DNA from: Cyclobacterium lianum
GTDB taxonomy: Bacteria > Bacteroidota > Bacteroidia > Cytophagales > Cyclobacteriaceae
Assembly: GCF_900143075.1 (NCBI RefSeq)
Contig: NZ_FRCY01000002.1
Location: 434,001 to 498,000 of the forward strand
DNA: 64,000 nucleotides
Reading direction: 5' to 3'
The stretch's first letter is position 1. Every line of letters starts with the position of its first letter. Made by a program: the position numbers and the translations under genes. This document shows, in pieces, positions 27,878 through 36,960 of the stretch. Under the pieces are notes generated by a model. That model ran no database searches. It was not told where the DNA came from and was given only the letters and a program-made list of their open reading frames with translations.

Positions 27878-28051
27878 CATTACTGAAAGTAATGGATGTG
27901 GCCTCAGACGGCTACTGCCCAAATGAGCTCACAAATTCCCTGCAATTTTCCTTAATAGATTTCAGGATGTCCCGATTTTGAAGCTTCTCTAAATCATTGC
28001 CTGTTAGCTATGCACCAAAAAGCTGGATTTTCTGTGAATTGATTCACAAAA

Positions 28052-28375
28052 GGTTCAACCCCGTCCGGGGTTGGAATCAATCCACTGTCACAAACCCGTG
28101 GGCTTCACCCACGGTTATTGTTGTTCAGGCCCTTCAGGCCTGGGATACGTCAGGGAAATGGAGCATATTTTACTTGCTCATAATTCAATCATTTTACCTG
28201 ATAACTCAAATCACTTCCCAAACACTTCCCAGCTATTCGAAACATCCGGGTTCTTACCTCATTATATAATTCCTCTGCAATACCGAAGCCTGAAGGGCTT
28301 CAACAACAATAACCCCGGGCGAAACCCGGGGGCTGCCAGAATCCAGCCTTCATGCAACCCCGGCAGGGGTTAAAC
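28052..28375. repeat. Multi-hairpin repeat element, copy A (324 bp)
   Basis: The element begins with GGTTCAACCCCGTCCGGGG and ends with CCCCGGCAGGGGTTAAAC. Each end is itself a hairpin, and the two ends are inverted repeats of one another. Four inner hairpins lie between: CCGTGGGC..CCACGG, CAGGCCCTTCAGGCCTG, GAAGCCTGAAGGGCTTC and CCCCGGGCGAAACCCGGGG. Copy B is nearly identical in its central 200 bases. The small open frames inside are not conserved genes in my view. Confidence 0.85.
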
Positions 28376-28488
28376 ATGGTCATGACAACCAAATGGCCTA
28401 TCCGTAAATAAGGTCTCCTCGGCAATCCCCTGTCCGAAAGTACGCTGTATGTGCAAGAATAGTTAATCTAAAAATGGCAGCTACGTCA

Positions 28489-28812
28489 GGTTCAACCCCT
28501 AAAGGGGTTGGAAGTAATCGGGAGGCCTTTGGCCGTGGGCTGAACCCACGGTTATTGTTGTTCAGGGCCTCCAGGCCTGGGATACGTCAGGGAAATGGAA
28601 CATATTTTACTTGCTCATAATTCAATCATTTTACCTGATGACTCAAATCACTTCCCAAACACTTCCCAGCTATTCGAAACATCCGGGTTCTTACCTCATT
28701 ATATAATTCCTCTGCAATACCGAAGCCTGAAGGGCTTCAACAACAATAACCCCGGGCGAAACCCGGGGGCTGCCAGAATCCATCCTTCAATCAACCCCGG
28801 CAGGGGTTGAAC
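28489..28812. repeat. Multi-hairpin repeat element, copy B (324 bp)
   Basis: This has the same length and hairpin order as copy A, 437 bases further on, in the same orientation. The 113-base spacer between A and B (with AAATAAGGTCTCCTC) resembles the spacer between copies C and D. Confidence 0.85.
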
Positions 28813-29041
28813 ATGGTCCTGCCAACCAACTTACCTATCTAAAAATAAGGTCTACTTACCAGCCTGGATAGGAAGTAAAGGTGTTTTAACCATAACCCGA
28901 TGTTCGATATTTACAATTCGGGGCTCAGATAAAAAGGGTTTGCAACGCTACTCCTGTAAACCCAGTTAATAAAGCCATCAATTCTCATCCAGGATGATAA
29001 TCCCTCCACATGCTAAAAATAATTGCGCTCAGATTCCGAAA
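28813..29041. repeat. Spacer homologous to 34966-35185
   Basis: This stretch shares TTTGCAACGCTAC-like, AAAGCCATCAATT and ATAATCCCTCCACATGCTAA segments with the region after copy D. In both places it leads into the 3' end of a DUF4221-type gene. No gene is seen in it. Confidence 0.7.
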
Positions 29042-30193
29042 TCATAAATCAATACTAAGCCGCAGAAAGCCCAATTCATCCTCTATATTTTCAAAAATCC
29101 AGATCTTACCGTCCTTGGCGAAGTGGCGGGCAGGAGCTCTGTCCAGTGCCGGAACCAATGATTCCCCAATTTGTACCAAATTTTTATCATAAATGGTAAG
29201 GTAGACTATTGACCTATCTGGGGAAACATCGAAAATTGGTTTTTCGGAGTCCGAATCGTTTTCACCTATATAAGAAAACCGGTAAAACCGTTCCTTTTCA
29301 GGATCCCAAATGGGGGCGAAATAGTTGATTTCTTCATTGATGGCTCGATAAATGGCATACATTTCTTCCTCAGAACTTACTTCGTTTCGGTATTTTCCTT
29401 CCTTTTCAATGGGCATGATCTGGCTGTCGAATGAAAAATGGTGCAGGGAATCCCCTACCTCATCCAAAACATACAAGTCATTGCTTACCGCCGTACTCAA
29501 GATGACTTTCTTACCCTCAGTAACCAGATAGGAGACAGGACCAATCGAACTTTTAGCGGGACCATCCGTGAAGGTGACCCGAAATGGCTTGGTTCGGTCC
29601 ATTAGCGGAAGTGGTATCCGGTTAAAATCAGCATTGTTCACATCAATCGTAGCCAATTCGGTCTCATCCCTGTCAAAAATTGTGACCATTCCATAAAATA
29701 TCATTTCCCCGTTTGGAAAACCCTTTATTCCTCCCAATTGCTCTTTGGAAGAAAGCTGTGCTGTTGAATCACCCCACTCATTCAAAGGGAGGTCCATCAC
29801 TTTATTCCCCTCCCAGGTATAAATCCCTCCAATACCATTGTATCCACCAAAATACAAGCTATCGGAATTCACTTGAAAAACGGTACTGATTCGTTCACCT
29901 ATTCCATTTGGTCCTTCTTTTTCAAAGAAAAATTTTTCCATTAACCTGAGCTGATTTAAGTCAATCTTTTCAAGGCTGTAATCTTGTGCATTGAAATTGT
30001 ACAGGTAAGTTCGATCGGGAGAAAGAAAGGATTGGCTAAGCCATCTATTCAAAAAAAGGATTTCCTCAGCAGGATCCACCAGTACCGTATCCACAGAAAA
30101 AGTAAGTTGCATTTCTTGCCCGAGATTTTCTTTATCCGGACTTCCGCAGCCAACGATTAAAAGAAGAAGAATTAAAAAACCAAATTTGCTCAT
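29042..30193 (-). CDS. DUF4221-type lipoprotein, paralog 1
   Basis: This protein of about 383 residues has a lipobox (LLIVGCG). It shares with five other proteins in this window the sequence order SVDTVLVDPAEEILFLN, YLYNFNAQDYSLEKIDL, FFFEKEGPNGIG and the C-terminal block HFAKDGKIWIFENIEDELGFLRLSIDL (in parts). The repeated strand-like spacing suggests a propeller fold. I assign it to DUF4221 by recall of this pattern; the family has no known function. I chose the ATG at 30193 over a TTG six bases upstream. The 3' end adjoins the duplicated spacer. Confidence 0.82.
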   Translation of the reverse strand: MSKFGFLILLLLIVGCGSPDKENLGQEMQLTFSVDTVLVDPAEEILFLNRWLSQSFLSPDRTYLYNFNAQDYSLEKIDLNQLRLMEKFFFEKEGPNGIGERISTVFQVNSDSLYFGGYNGIGGIYTWEGNKVMDLPLNEWGDSTAQLSSKEQLGGIKGFPNGEMIFYGMVTIFDRDETELATIDVNNADFNRIPLPLMDRTKPFRVTFTDGPAKSSIGPVSYLVTEGKKVILSTAVSNDLYVLDEVGDSLHHFSFDSQIMPIEKEGKYRNEVSSEEEMYAIYRAINEEINYFAPIWDPEKERFYRFSYIGENDSDSEKPIFDVSPDRSIVYLTIYDKNLVQIGESLVPALDRAPARHFAKDGKIWIFENIEDELGFLRLSIDL

Positions 30194-30344
30194 GATCAAG
30201 GGTTAAGGAAGCAATATAAAAAATAATTTAGGTTCTTATAAAAAAAAAATGGTATGTAAATCATTGTTTGTCCTTTAGGAAATTTAAAAAAACAACCATT
30301 GAGAAACTGGCACAATAAAATCGACTGCTCATTGTATTTGTTAT

Positions 30345-31544
30345 TTAATTGTCATTAACAGATATCCCTTCTGAAGGTACTCCTCTCCTACCCATATCGA
30401 TGGCCATCCTCGCGAAGCCCATCTCGTCTTCTACATTTACGAACATCCAGATCTTCCCATCCTTGACGAAATGCTTCTTTGGTGGCATGGTGATATCTGG
30501 TATCCTGCTCTCTGCCAGCATGTCCAGATTTTCATCGAAAACGGTCAGGTATACCTCAGCAGCGGTAGCAGCAGGCCATTGAAAGTTTTCTGTATCCGGT
30601 TCTTCCAGAACTTCTTTGTGGGAAAACCGGTAATAGACCTTATTCTTCTCATCCCATTTGGGCGATGAAAAACTGATTTCCTCCCTTACCTTTGTTATTG
30701 CCTCCAAAAATCCCTCCTGCGTATCAAATTCTTTTCCCGCCGGAACGGTCTTTTTGTCCTCCGTCAACTGGCTTTGGTAGCTACGTGCCAAAAGGCTGTC
30801 GGTCTCGGGCAGATATTGGTATATTTTGTTTTGCACATTGCTTCCCAGCAATATTTTTCCGCCTTCCCTAACCAGATAGGTTTGAGGACCGGATATCATG
30901 TAGCCTTTTCCGTCGGTGTATTGCAACTCAAAATTCTGCAGTGTTTCGAATTCAGGAACGGACATTGTCCTGGTGCTGCCATCGCTTAGATCGACACGCA
31001 TCAGCGCTCTGGATTTGGTTTCATAGCTTCTCAGATATCCTAGAAACTGATCTTGCTGATTGGGTAAATTCAACTCAACCAAAAATGCCTGTCCCTCACC
31101 GATCTTACCGTCACCAGTATCCAGGCCCTGAAACTCAAGCTGCTTCAGTTTCTGGCCTTTCAGGTTAAAAACACCAGGATTAGGAAAGCTGATGATCACC
31201 AAATGGTCATTGTCCAGAAGAAAAAATGACCTGAAAAATTCCCCGGTACCATTTGGCCCTTCTTTTTCGAAAGGCAATTTCCGGACAAGTTTTTTTTCAT
31301 CCAGGTCAATCTGCTCAAAGCTATGGTCATGTTGGTTAAAATTGTACAAATACCTGCCGTCCGGCGACAGATCGGATTGGTAGAGCTGTCCTGCTACAGA
31401 CAACAATTCCTCTCCCGGATCTATCATCACCGTATCCAGGGTATAGTCCAGGGTGGTACTGCCCTTCAGGTTGTCTAATGGGTCTTTGCTGTCACAGGCT
31501 ATCTGAAATAGGAGCAATACCAGTAAGGGAAAAATCCTCGCCAT
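30345..31544 (-). CDS. DUF4221-type lipoprotein, paralog 2
   Basis: This 399-residue protein has a lipobox (LFQIACD). It has the shared blocks LDTVMIDPGEELLSV, YLYNFNQHDHSFEQIDL, PFEKEGPNGTGEF and near the end HFVKDGKIWMFVNVEDEMGFARMAID. The C-terminus is extended by about 15 residues (GRRGVPSEGISVNDN) compared with the others, so its end has changed. It lies 150 bases upstream of paralog 1 on the same strand, with a gap rich in A that could hold a separate promoter. Function unknown. Confidence 0.82.
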   Translation of the reverse strand: MARIFPLLVLLLFQIACDSKDPLDNLKGSTTLDYTLDTVMIDPGEELLSVAGQLYQSDLSPDGRYLYNFNQHDHSFEQIDLDEKKLVRKLPFEKEGPNGTGEFFRSFFLLDNDHLVIISFPNPGVFNLKGQKLKQLEFQGLDTGDGKIGEGQAFLVELNLPNQQDQFLGYLRSYETKSRALMRVDLSDGSTRTMSVPEFETLQNFELQYTDGKGYMISGPQTYLVREGGKILLGSNVQNKIYQYLPETDSLLARSYQSQLTEDKKTVPAGKEFDTQEGFLEAITKVREEISFSSPKWDEKNKVYYRFSHKEVLEEPDTENFQWPAATAAEVYLTVFDENLDMLAESRIPDITMPPKKHFVKDGKIWMFVNVEDEMGFARMAIDMGRRGVPSEGISVNDN

Positions 31545-31662
31545 AACTTTTTTATATGTTTAGAACTATAAATTTAAAAAATATGATTCAAAAACCTATT
31601 AAATGGTTAATTTTAAATCAATAAATTAATATGAACCAACTTTATTATCAGATCAATATGTT

Positions 31663-31670
31663 TATTTTTG
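31663..31670 (+). promoter_or_regulatory. Possible -7 promoter box
   Basis: TATTTTTG matches TAnnTTTG about 45 bases before the ATG at 31715. No good -33 TTTG is seen at the usual distance, so support is weak. Confidence 0.35.
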
Positions 31671-31714
31671 GGGCAATCCTTTAATTAATTATTTCTCCAA
31701 GACTCGATAGTTTT

Positions 31715-34159
31715 ATGAAATTTAATTCCCACCATTACCTGAAAATATATTTTCTGATTAGCTGGGTGCTTTTGGGGATATCCCCTGCCCATGCACAGGA
31801 CAGCGGCACATTTACCAGCGGGCTGTATCTGGAAAATATTCACGAGTATGGCAGAGAGGTTAAATTTACAGATCCTGTTGCCTTCCAGTTGTCCGACGGG
31901 ACTTTCCAAAAACCGGAAGAAGGACAGCGGATTTCCGCCGATCTGGATGCCGTTTGGAAAACCATCCAGCCTGCAGAAGATGGTAAATTTAAAGGGCGTA
32001 TCAGAAGTGGGTACCTCTACCTTACCTACGAATCCGAAAAAAAGCAAAATGCCCTAATAAAGGTTAGTGGCATCAGCATGATGTATGTCAATGGGGTTCC
32101 GCGGGCAGGAGATATCTATGGGGATGGCTGGCTTTACCTGCCCATTACCCTGGAAAAAGGTGAAAATGAAATTTTAGCCAGATTTAACGGGCTTTGGTCT
32201 GGAATTGCCGCAGAATTACTGCTGGATCAAAAACCGGCCCTTCTAAAAGTAGCAGATGCTACCCTTCCGGATATTGTACTGGGAGAGGACAATGGCACCC
32301 TGATGGGAGCCGTGGTGGTCATCAACAATACTTCCAAGCCCATCAGCAATGCCAACATGGAGGCCATGCTCAACGAAAAAGTGGTAACCACCCCACTCCC
32401 CACGATTCCACCCATGACCATTCGGAAAGTCGGCTTTGAAATAAACGCCAGCGAAATATCGCAAAAAGGTGAATATGCCTGCTCCCTTAATCTGTTGCTG
32501 GGAAACAAGGTAGTCGATAATCAAACAATAAGCCTGGATGCAAGAGAAGCCACCGAACATTATAAGCAGACATTTGTCAGCGAAATAGATGGCAGCGTAC
32601 AGTACTATGGCGTCGCACCCCAAACGGATGGGGGAAGCCCCGGTTCAGCCTTATTTTTATCCGTGCATGGTGCAGGCGTGGAAGCGATAGGCCAGGCGAG
32701 AGCCTATCAGCAAAAAGACTGGGGAACATTGGTAGCCCCTACCAATCGCCGGCCAAGGGGATTCAACTGGGAAGACTGGGGCAGGATAGATGCCATGGAA
32801 GTCCTGGACCTGGCAACAGAAAAATTCAAACCCGATCCCTCCCGGATCTACCTGACCGGGCACTCCATGGGTGGGCACGGTACCTGGTATTTGGGTGCCA
32901 CCTTTGCCGGTAAATGGGCAGCCATCGCTCCCTGCGCTGGCTATCCCACCTTGATGGGCTATGGTTCTGCCGATGGGAAAATTCCGGAAAACCCCGAAAG
33001 CGAACTGGAAAAAACTTTATTACGGGCCAGCAACCCCAGTAACACCATCGAACTGGCGAAAAACTATGCCTCGGGAGGGGTCTACATCCACCATGGCGAC
33101 AATGACCGGGTGGTCTCTGTCAATTATGCCCGGCAGATGCGGGGCATTCTGGCGAAGTTTCATCCGGACTTCAGCTACTACGAATATCCGGGAGGCAGCC
33201 ATTGGTTTGGCAGCGAAAGTGTGGACTGGCCCCCCTTATTCGATTATTTTAAATGGCATGAGCGTAGCCCGGACAGTCTGACCCATACCATTGACTTTTC
33301 TACAGCGAATACGGCCATTTCCTCCAGCAACAAATGGCTGCATATCCTTCAACAGGAACAATCCCTTTCCTACAGCCGGGCCAATCTGCAACGCGATAGG
33401 GAAGAGTTGAAAATCAGTGGGATAACAGAGAATATTGCCGTGCTGGGGATAGATACCCAGGATTTTCAGGTCGGAGACAGCATTTCTCTGCACCTGGACG
33501 GGGAAGAGCTGGTATGGGTAAAGGACCGAACACCTACCCTTTACCTGTACAAAAGCAATGGGGTCTGGAGACCTGGCCAAAAACCGGATCTTTCTGCCAA
33601 AGGCATCCTTAGAAACGGAACCTTCAAAGAACCCTTTAACCACCGGATGATTTTCGTATACGGCACAGCCGGCAATAAAGCTGAAAATGAATGGGCATAC
33701 AATAAAGCGCGTTTTGATGCGGAAAGCTGGTACTACAGGGGAAATGGTGCCGTGGATCTGGTTTCAGACAGGGAATTTGAGTTGGAGAAATATGCAGACA
33801 GAGGGATCATTGTTTATGGCAATGCCGATACCAACCGGGCTTGGAAAACACTCCTTGCCAATAGTCCTGTTCAGGTAACCCGGGAGGCAGTTAGACTGGG
33901 AGATCAGATTTTGCAGCAGGACAACCTGGGGGCTTATTTTATGGTCCCCCGTAAAGACAACGATACGCTCGGAGTGGCGGTGGTCAGCGGTACTGGATTG
34001 AAAGGCCTGCATACAGCCAATGCCAACCAATATTTTGCGGGGGGAAGCGGTTTCCCGGATTTCGTCGTTTTTACCTCCGAGCTGCCGGTAAAAGGTGTTG
34101 AAGCCATCAAGGCTGCCGGGTTTTACAACAATGACTGGACTTTGCCGGCCGGGAAATAA
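31715..34159 (+). CDS. Secreted prolyl-oligopeptidase-like alpha/beta hydrolase
   Basis: This 814-residue protein has a signal peptide ending near SPAHAQ. The first 290 residues look like beta-rich accessory domains. The hydrolase domain follows: LFLSVHGAGVEAIG (oxyanion region, about 308-321), the nucleophile elbow LTGHSMGGHGTWYLG (about 385), the acid in IHHGDNDRVVSV and the His in PGGSHWFG. The C-terminal 300 residues are of unknown fold. It is probably an esterase or peptidase of the periplasm or cell surface. Hairpin element C begins only five bases after its stop. Confidence 0.85.
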   Translation: MKFNSHHYLKIYFLISWVLLGISPAHAQDSGTFTSGLYLENIHEYGREVKFTDPVAFQLSDGTFQKPEEGQRISADLDAVWKTIQPAEDGKFKGRIRSGYLYLTYESEKKQNALIKVSGISMMYVNGVPRAGDIYGDGWLYLPITLEKGENEILARFNGLWSGIAAELLLDQKPALLKVADATLPDIVLGEDNGTLMGAVVVINNTSKPISNANMEAMLNEKVVTTPLPTIPPMTIRKVGFEINASEISQKGEYACSLNLLLGNKVVDNQTISLDAREATEHYKQTFVSEIDGSVQYYGVAPQTDGGSPGSALFLSVHGAGVEAIGQARAYQQKDWGTLVAPTNRRPRGFNWEDWGRIDAMEVLDLATEKFKPDPSRIYLTGHSMGGHGTWYLGATFAGKWAAIAPCAGYPTLMGYGSADGKIPENPESELEKTLLRASNPSNTIELAKNYASGGVYIHHGDNDRVVSVNYARQMRGILAKFHPDFSYYEYPGGSHWFGSESVDWPPLFDYFKWHERSPDSLTHTIDFSTANTAISSSNKWLHILQQEQSLSYSRANLQRDREELKISGITENIAVLGIDTQDFQVGDSISLHLDGEELVWVKDRTPTLYLYKSNGVWRPGQKPDLSAKGILRNGTFKEPFNHRMIFVYGTAGNKAENEWAYNKARFDAESWYYRGNGAVDLVSDREFELEKYADRGIIVYGNADTNRAWKTLLANSPVQVTREAVRLGDQILQQDNLGAYFMVPRKDNDTLGVAVVSGTGLKGLHTANANQYFAGGSGFPDFVVFTSELPVKGVEAIKAAGFYNNDWTLPAGK

Positions 34160-34164
34160 AGTAA

Positions 34165-34505
34165 GGTTCAACCCCGTCCGGGGTTGGCGATAATCGACAG
34201 TCCATCAGCCGTGGGCTGTACCCACGGTTATTATTGTTCAGGCCCTTCAGGCCTGGGATGAACTAAGGAACCTTACCCAACAGACTTAGAAATAAATAAG
34301 GTCTTTTATACCTCAATTCCAATAATGAAACCGTAACGCTCAAATCAATTTCAATCCAAATCCCAGCCAATCGAATCAGCAAACTTCTTCCCTAATTATC
34401 GAACTCCTAATGCAGAAGCCTGAAGGACTTCAATAATAATATCCCCGGGCGAAACCTGGCGCTTAAGAGCCAATCCATTTCCCCTCAACCCCGAAATGGG
34501 TTGAA
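34165..34505. repeat. Multi-hairpin repeat element, copy C
   Basis: It begins GGTTCAACCCCGTCCGGGG five bases after the hydrolase stop codon and has the same hairpin series as copy A, though the right end is degraded (CCCCGAAATGGGTTGAAAA). Its middle has diverged from copies A and B. Confidence 0.78.
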
Positions 34506-34620
34506 AATGGTCCTGCGAGCCGACTGCTCTATCTGGAAACGAGGTCTCCTCTGCAATCCTATAATCGAAAGGACGCTATATGTACGGGAATATTTGATCT
34601 TATTTTGGCAACTACGTCAA

Positions 34621-34965
34621 GTTCAACCCCGTCCGGGGTTGGAGGTTATCGGTAGTCCATCAGCCCTGGGCTGCACCCACGGTTATTGTTGTTCAGGCCC
34701 CTCAGGCCTGGAATACGTCAGGGAAGTCGATAGGAGCAGAATAGGGATTCAAAGGTATTTTATATGCTTCCAGACTAATTTTTTGACTGGAAATCTCAAA
34801 TTTCTTTCAATCCAGGTCCCAGCAAATCGAATAATCGGACTTCTTCACTGATTACCAAAAACCTCCTCGACCCCAAAGCCTGAAAGGCTTCAACAGCAAT
34901 AACCCCGGACGAAACCCGGGGACTGCAAGAATCCAGCCTTCACCCAACCCCGGCAGGGGTTGAAC
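34621..34965. repeat. Multi-hairpin repeat element, copy D
   Basis: It runs from GTTCAACCCCGTCCGGGG to CCCCGGCAGGGGTTGAAC, about 455 bases after copy C and in the same orientation, with all six hairpins visible. The spacer to copy C resembles that between A and B. Confidence 0.8.
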
Positions 34966-35185
34966 AATGTCCTGCGAACCGACCGTCCTTTTTGGAAATA
35001 AGGTCTCCTCTGCCAACCTCGGAAGAAATAACGGTGTACCAGCTTTTCAGAGTTTGCCATGCTGAATTCAGATAAACAGGGCTTGCAAACCTACAGCCGT
35101 AAACCCAGCTTTTAAAGCCATCAATTTTATTCCAGGATATTAATCCCTCCACATGCTAAAAAAAAATTGCTCTCAGATTCCGAAA
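34966..35185. repeat. Duplicate of the spacer at 28813-29041
   Basis: It shares AAATAAGGTCT, GTAAACCCAG, AAAGCCATCAATT and AATCCCTCCACATGCTAAAA with the spacer after copy B, and it leads into a DUF4221 3' remnant. Confidence 0.7.
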
Positions 35186-35300
35186 TCATAAATCTATACT
35201 GAGCCGAACAAAACCCAATTCATCTTCCAAGTTCTCAAAAATCCAGATCTGTCCGTCTTTTGCGAAGTGGAATCCTGACTTTTTGTCCAATTCTCTAATT
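35186..35300 (-). pseudogene. 3' remnant of a DUF4221-type gene
   Basis: On the minus strand the frame ending at 35186 reads LDKKSGFHFAKDGQIWIFEN and then LEDELGFVRLSIDL followed by a stop. This matches the C-terminal block of the six full-length paralogs. Upstream the frame soon meets a stop codon and similarity ends, so about 90% of the gene is missing. It sits after duplicated spacer DNA, in the position that paralog 1 holds after copy B. Confidence 0.85.
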
Positions 35301-35355
35301 AATAACCTTTGAAAAATTCATTTCAAGGAAATTACGATCGGAAAATTAGCAACCA

Positions 35356-35958
35356 TTATTCCTTCCGCTGTATCACATAATTCTTGATAGGACTGTGCAT
35401 GCTGACCTCCTGCAATTGGCCATTCTCGTATTGGTAGTTGTTTTCGTTGCCTTCTACATAGGTATCGTAGGCCCCGTTTCCTTTGGCGGTAATGCTGGCA
35501 AATTGGCCGTGGTTTTCGGTAATCATCCTGGTTTTACCTTTGGGCTCCTCAAAAAACAAACGTACCGCACTGTAATCGATTTTTTCACTGACCTGATCAT
35601 TGAATTCATATTTATAGGAATTGGCCCGGATCTCATAGACCCCATCCTCCAGCCAGATTCGGGACAGAAAATCTCCGCGGTTGGTCTTTTTTTCTACGGT
35701 TGATTCGATAAACTGTCCCTGATGGTATTTTACCTCGGTGGTATAATCCAGGTTGATCCGCCCAAAAAACCAGAAGCTGACTTCGCTTTTTAGCAAAAAA
35801 TACGTGGTATCGGCTTTGGTTTCTTTGGTGGCCAGCATATCACCAATGTTGATGCCCAAAATGGAAATCTCATATTCATGCCTTTCCTGGGCCTGGAGCA
35901 GCATGGGTGAAAAAACTAAAATAAGGGCGGCAATGGCAACAAGCAGATTTTTTAACAT
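35356..35958 (-). CDS. Secreted protein resembling DUF6134
   Basis: This 200-residue protein has a signal peptide ending near MLLQAQ. The mature part is beta-rich, with YEISILGINIGDMLATKET and FWFFGRINLDYTTEVKYHQG near residues 85-103. I tentatively place it with DUF6134 proteins, which share this opening and have no known role; a lipocalin-like or barrel fold is possible. It stands alone; 115 or so bases downstream lie paralog remnants, and a palindromic repeat lies upstream. Confidence 0.65.
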   Translation of the reverse strand: MLKNLLVAIAALILVFSPMLLQAQERHEYEISILGINIGDMLATKETKADTTYFLLKSEVSFWFFGRINLDYTTEVKYHQGQFIESTVEKKTNRGDFLSRIWLEDGVYEIRANSYKYEFNDQVSEKIDYSAVRLFFEEPKGKTRMITENHGQFASITAKGNGAYDTYVEGNENNYQYENGQLQEVSMHSPIKNYVIQRKE

Positions 35959-36111
35959 GTAAAAGCTTATTTATAATTTCTGGTTAGACCAATAGGTTTT
36001 ATTTAGATAACAACGAATCAAATTCAAAATAAGCTTAAACTTACCAAAAAATAGACCAATGGTGGGATTTTGGGGGTATCGAATCACAAATACACCCTGA
36101 ATCACATTCTC

Positions 36112-36192
36112 CGAGATTATATGTCCTTCTAACCCTTATATGGTTTCTCCATTTTTGAACCATGTAAGAAATATAAGGGATTATAAGGGGGG
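36112..36192. repeat. TATA-rich palindromic repeat (second family), copy 1
   Basis: CCCTTATATGGTT (36133-36145) pairs with GAACCATGTAAGAAATATAAGGG (36157-36179), giving a long imperfect hairpin, with TTATATGTCC before it and TTATAAGGGG after it. The same arrangement recurs at 41146-41220. Confidence 0.7.
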
Positions 36193-36247
36193 TCCGGTAT
36201 GGAGCTTTTTATCTTTTCACCCTTTTTAAATGGTCTGATAAGGTGGA

Positions 36248-36649
36248 TTATTTTTCAATAAATACCCTTAAAGGAAAATATTTGGTGATTTGTTCAAAAT
36301 CTTTATCCGAATGGTAGAAGGGAACATCAAATGCCAATGCGTATGCGGCAATAAGACAATCCATACTTTTTCTGATTGTAACACCTCTTTTCCTTAAATT
36401 AACATAGATTTTGGCTGCATGTATGGCCATGACTTTTGGGTCAGCATTTAAAACATGGAGACTCATCAGTTGGTCAGTTAGCATTTCAAACGTTTTAGTA
36501 TCGCCTACTCCTTGAAGGATTTCCTGAAGAATTGGAGGGCAAATACAAACCTCATTGCTAAGGATAAGCTTTTGAACAAGCTGTACCTGCTTTTCATCTG
36601 TTCCCCTAAAAAATTGAATCCAGATGCTGGTGTCAATCAAAACGCTCAT
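36248..36649 (-). CDS. VapC-like PIN-domain toxin
   Basis: This 133-residue PIN-domain protein has the acidic residues of the RNase site: the Asp in VLIDTSIWIQFF, Glu in PPILQEILQG, Asp in KSMDCLIAAYAL and Asp in HSDKDFEQI. Such toxins usually cleave tRNA or rRNA. The start at 36649 overlaps the antitoxin stop by ATGA, so translation is coupled. An alternative upstream start would lie inside the antitoxin gene. Confidence 0.92.
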   Translation of the reverse strand: MSVLIDTSIWIQFFRGTDEKQVQLVQKLILSNEVCICPPILQEILQGVGDTKTFEMLTDQLMSLHVLNADPKVMAIHAAKIYVNLRKRGVTIRKSMDCLIAAYALAFDVPFYHSDKDFEQITKYFPLRVFIEK

Positions 36650-36840
36650 CAATCTCTTCGCATTTCTTCCAAATCTGCTGTCCAATCAATTTTTCCGGCC
36701 ATTGAGGCAAGTTCTTCCCGTTTTAGTTTTTGCAGAAATTCTTCAAGTGCTGCATGGACAATTTCTTTCTTGGTTTTCAAAGAAGTTTTATGGATAATTG
36801 CATCCATCAATTTTTCATCTATTTCAATGTTGGTACGCAT
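36649..36840 (-). CDS. VapB-like antitoxin
   Basis: This 63-residue antitoxin opens with a ribbon-helix-helix segment: MRTNIEIDEKLMDAII. The middle (KTKKEIVHAALEEFL) and the acidic tail (MAGKIDWTADLEEMRRD) match the VapB group whose C-terminus wraps around the toxin. I chose the ATG at 36840, as a longer frame from 36897 would add a hydrophobic leader not seen in the family. It usually represses its own operon. Confidence 0.9.
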   Translation of the reverse strand: MRTNIEIDEKLMDAIIHKTSLKTKKEIVHAALEEFLQKLKREELASMAGKIDWTADLEEMRRD

Positions 36841-36960
36841 GGCAAATAAATATACACTAAGTATAACAAAAATTTTACACAAAAATTTCATCGTCAATAA
36901 TCTTGCAAAAAATAATCTTATATGTCTGCTTACTCTTTTTTACTTTTTCATTATAAATCA

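Noticed and set aside
28033-28048. TGTGAAT-TG-ATTCACA palindrome as an operator
   Set aside because: It lies 155 bases downstream of a gene with no gene start nearby, so no target is apparent.
28071-28810. Open frames of 71-100 codons within hairpin elements A and B
   Set aside because: They translate the hairpin repeat itself and have no start context; similarity between copies is due to the DNA repeat.
34501-34851. Open frame of 116 codons across elements C and D
   Set aside because: It spans repeat DNA and the spacer and has no protein features.
28052-34965. CRISPR array
   Set aside because: Repeats are 320-345 bp with hairpins, only two per site, and not separated by short unique spacers; no cas genes are present.
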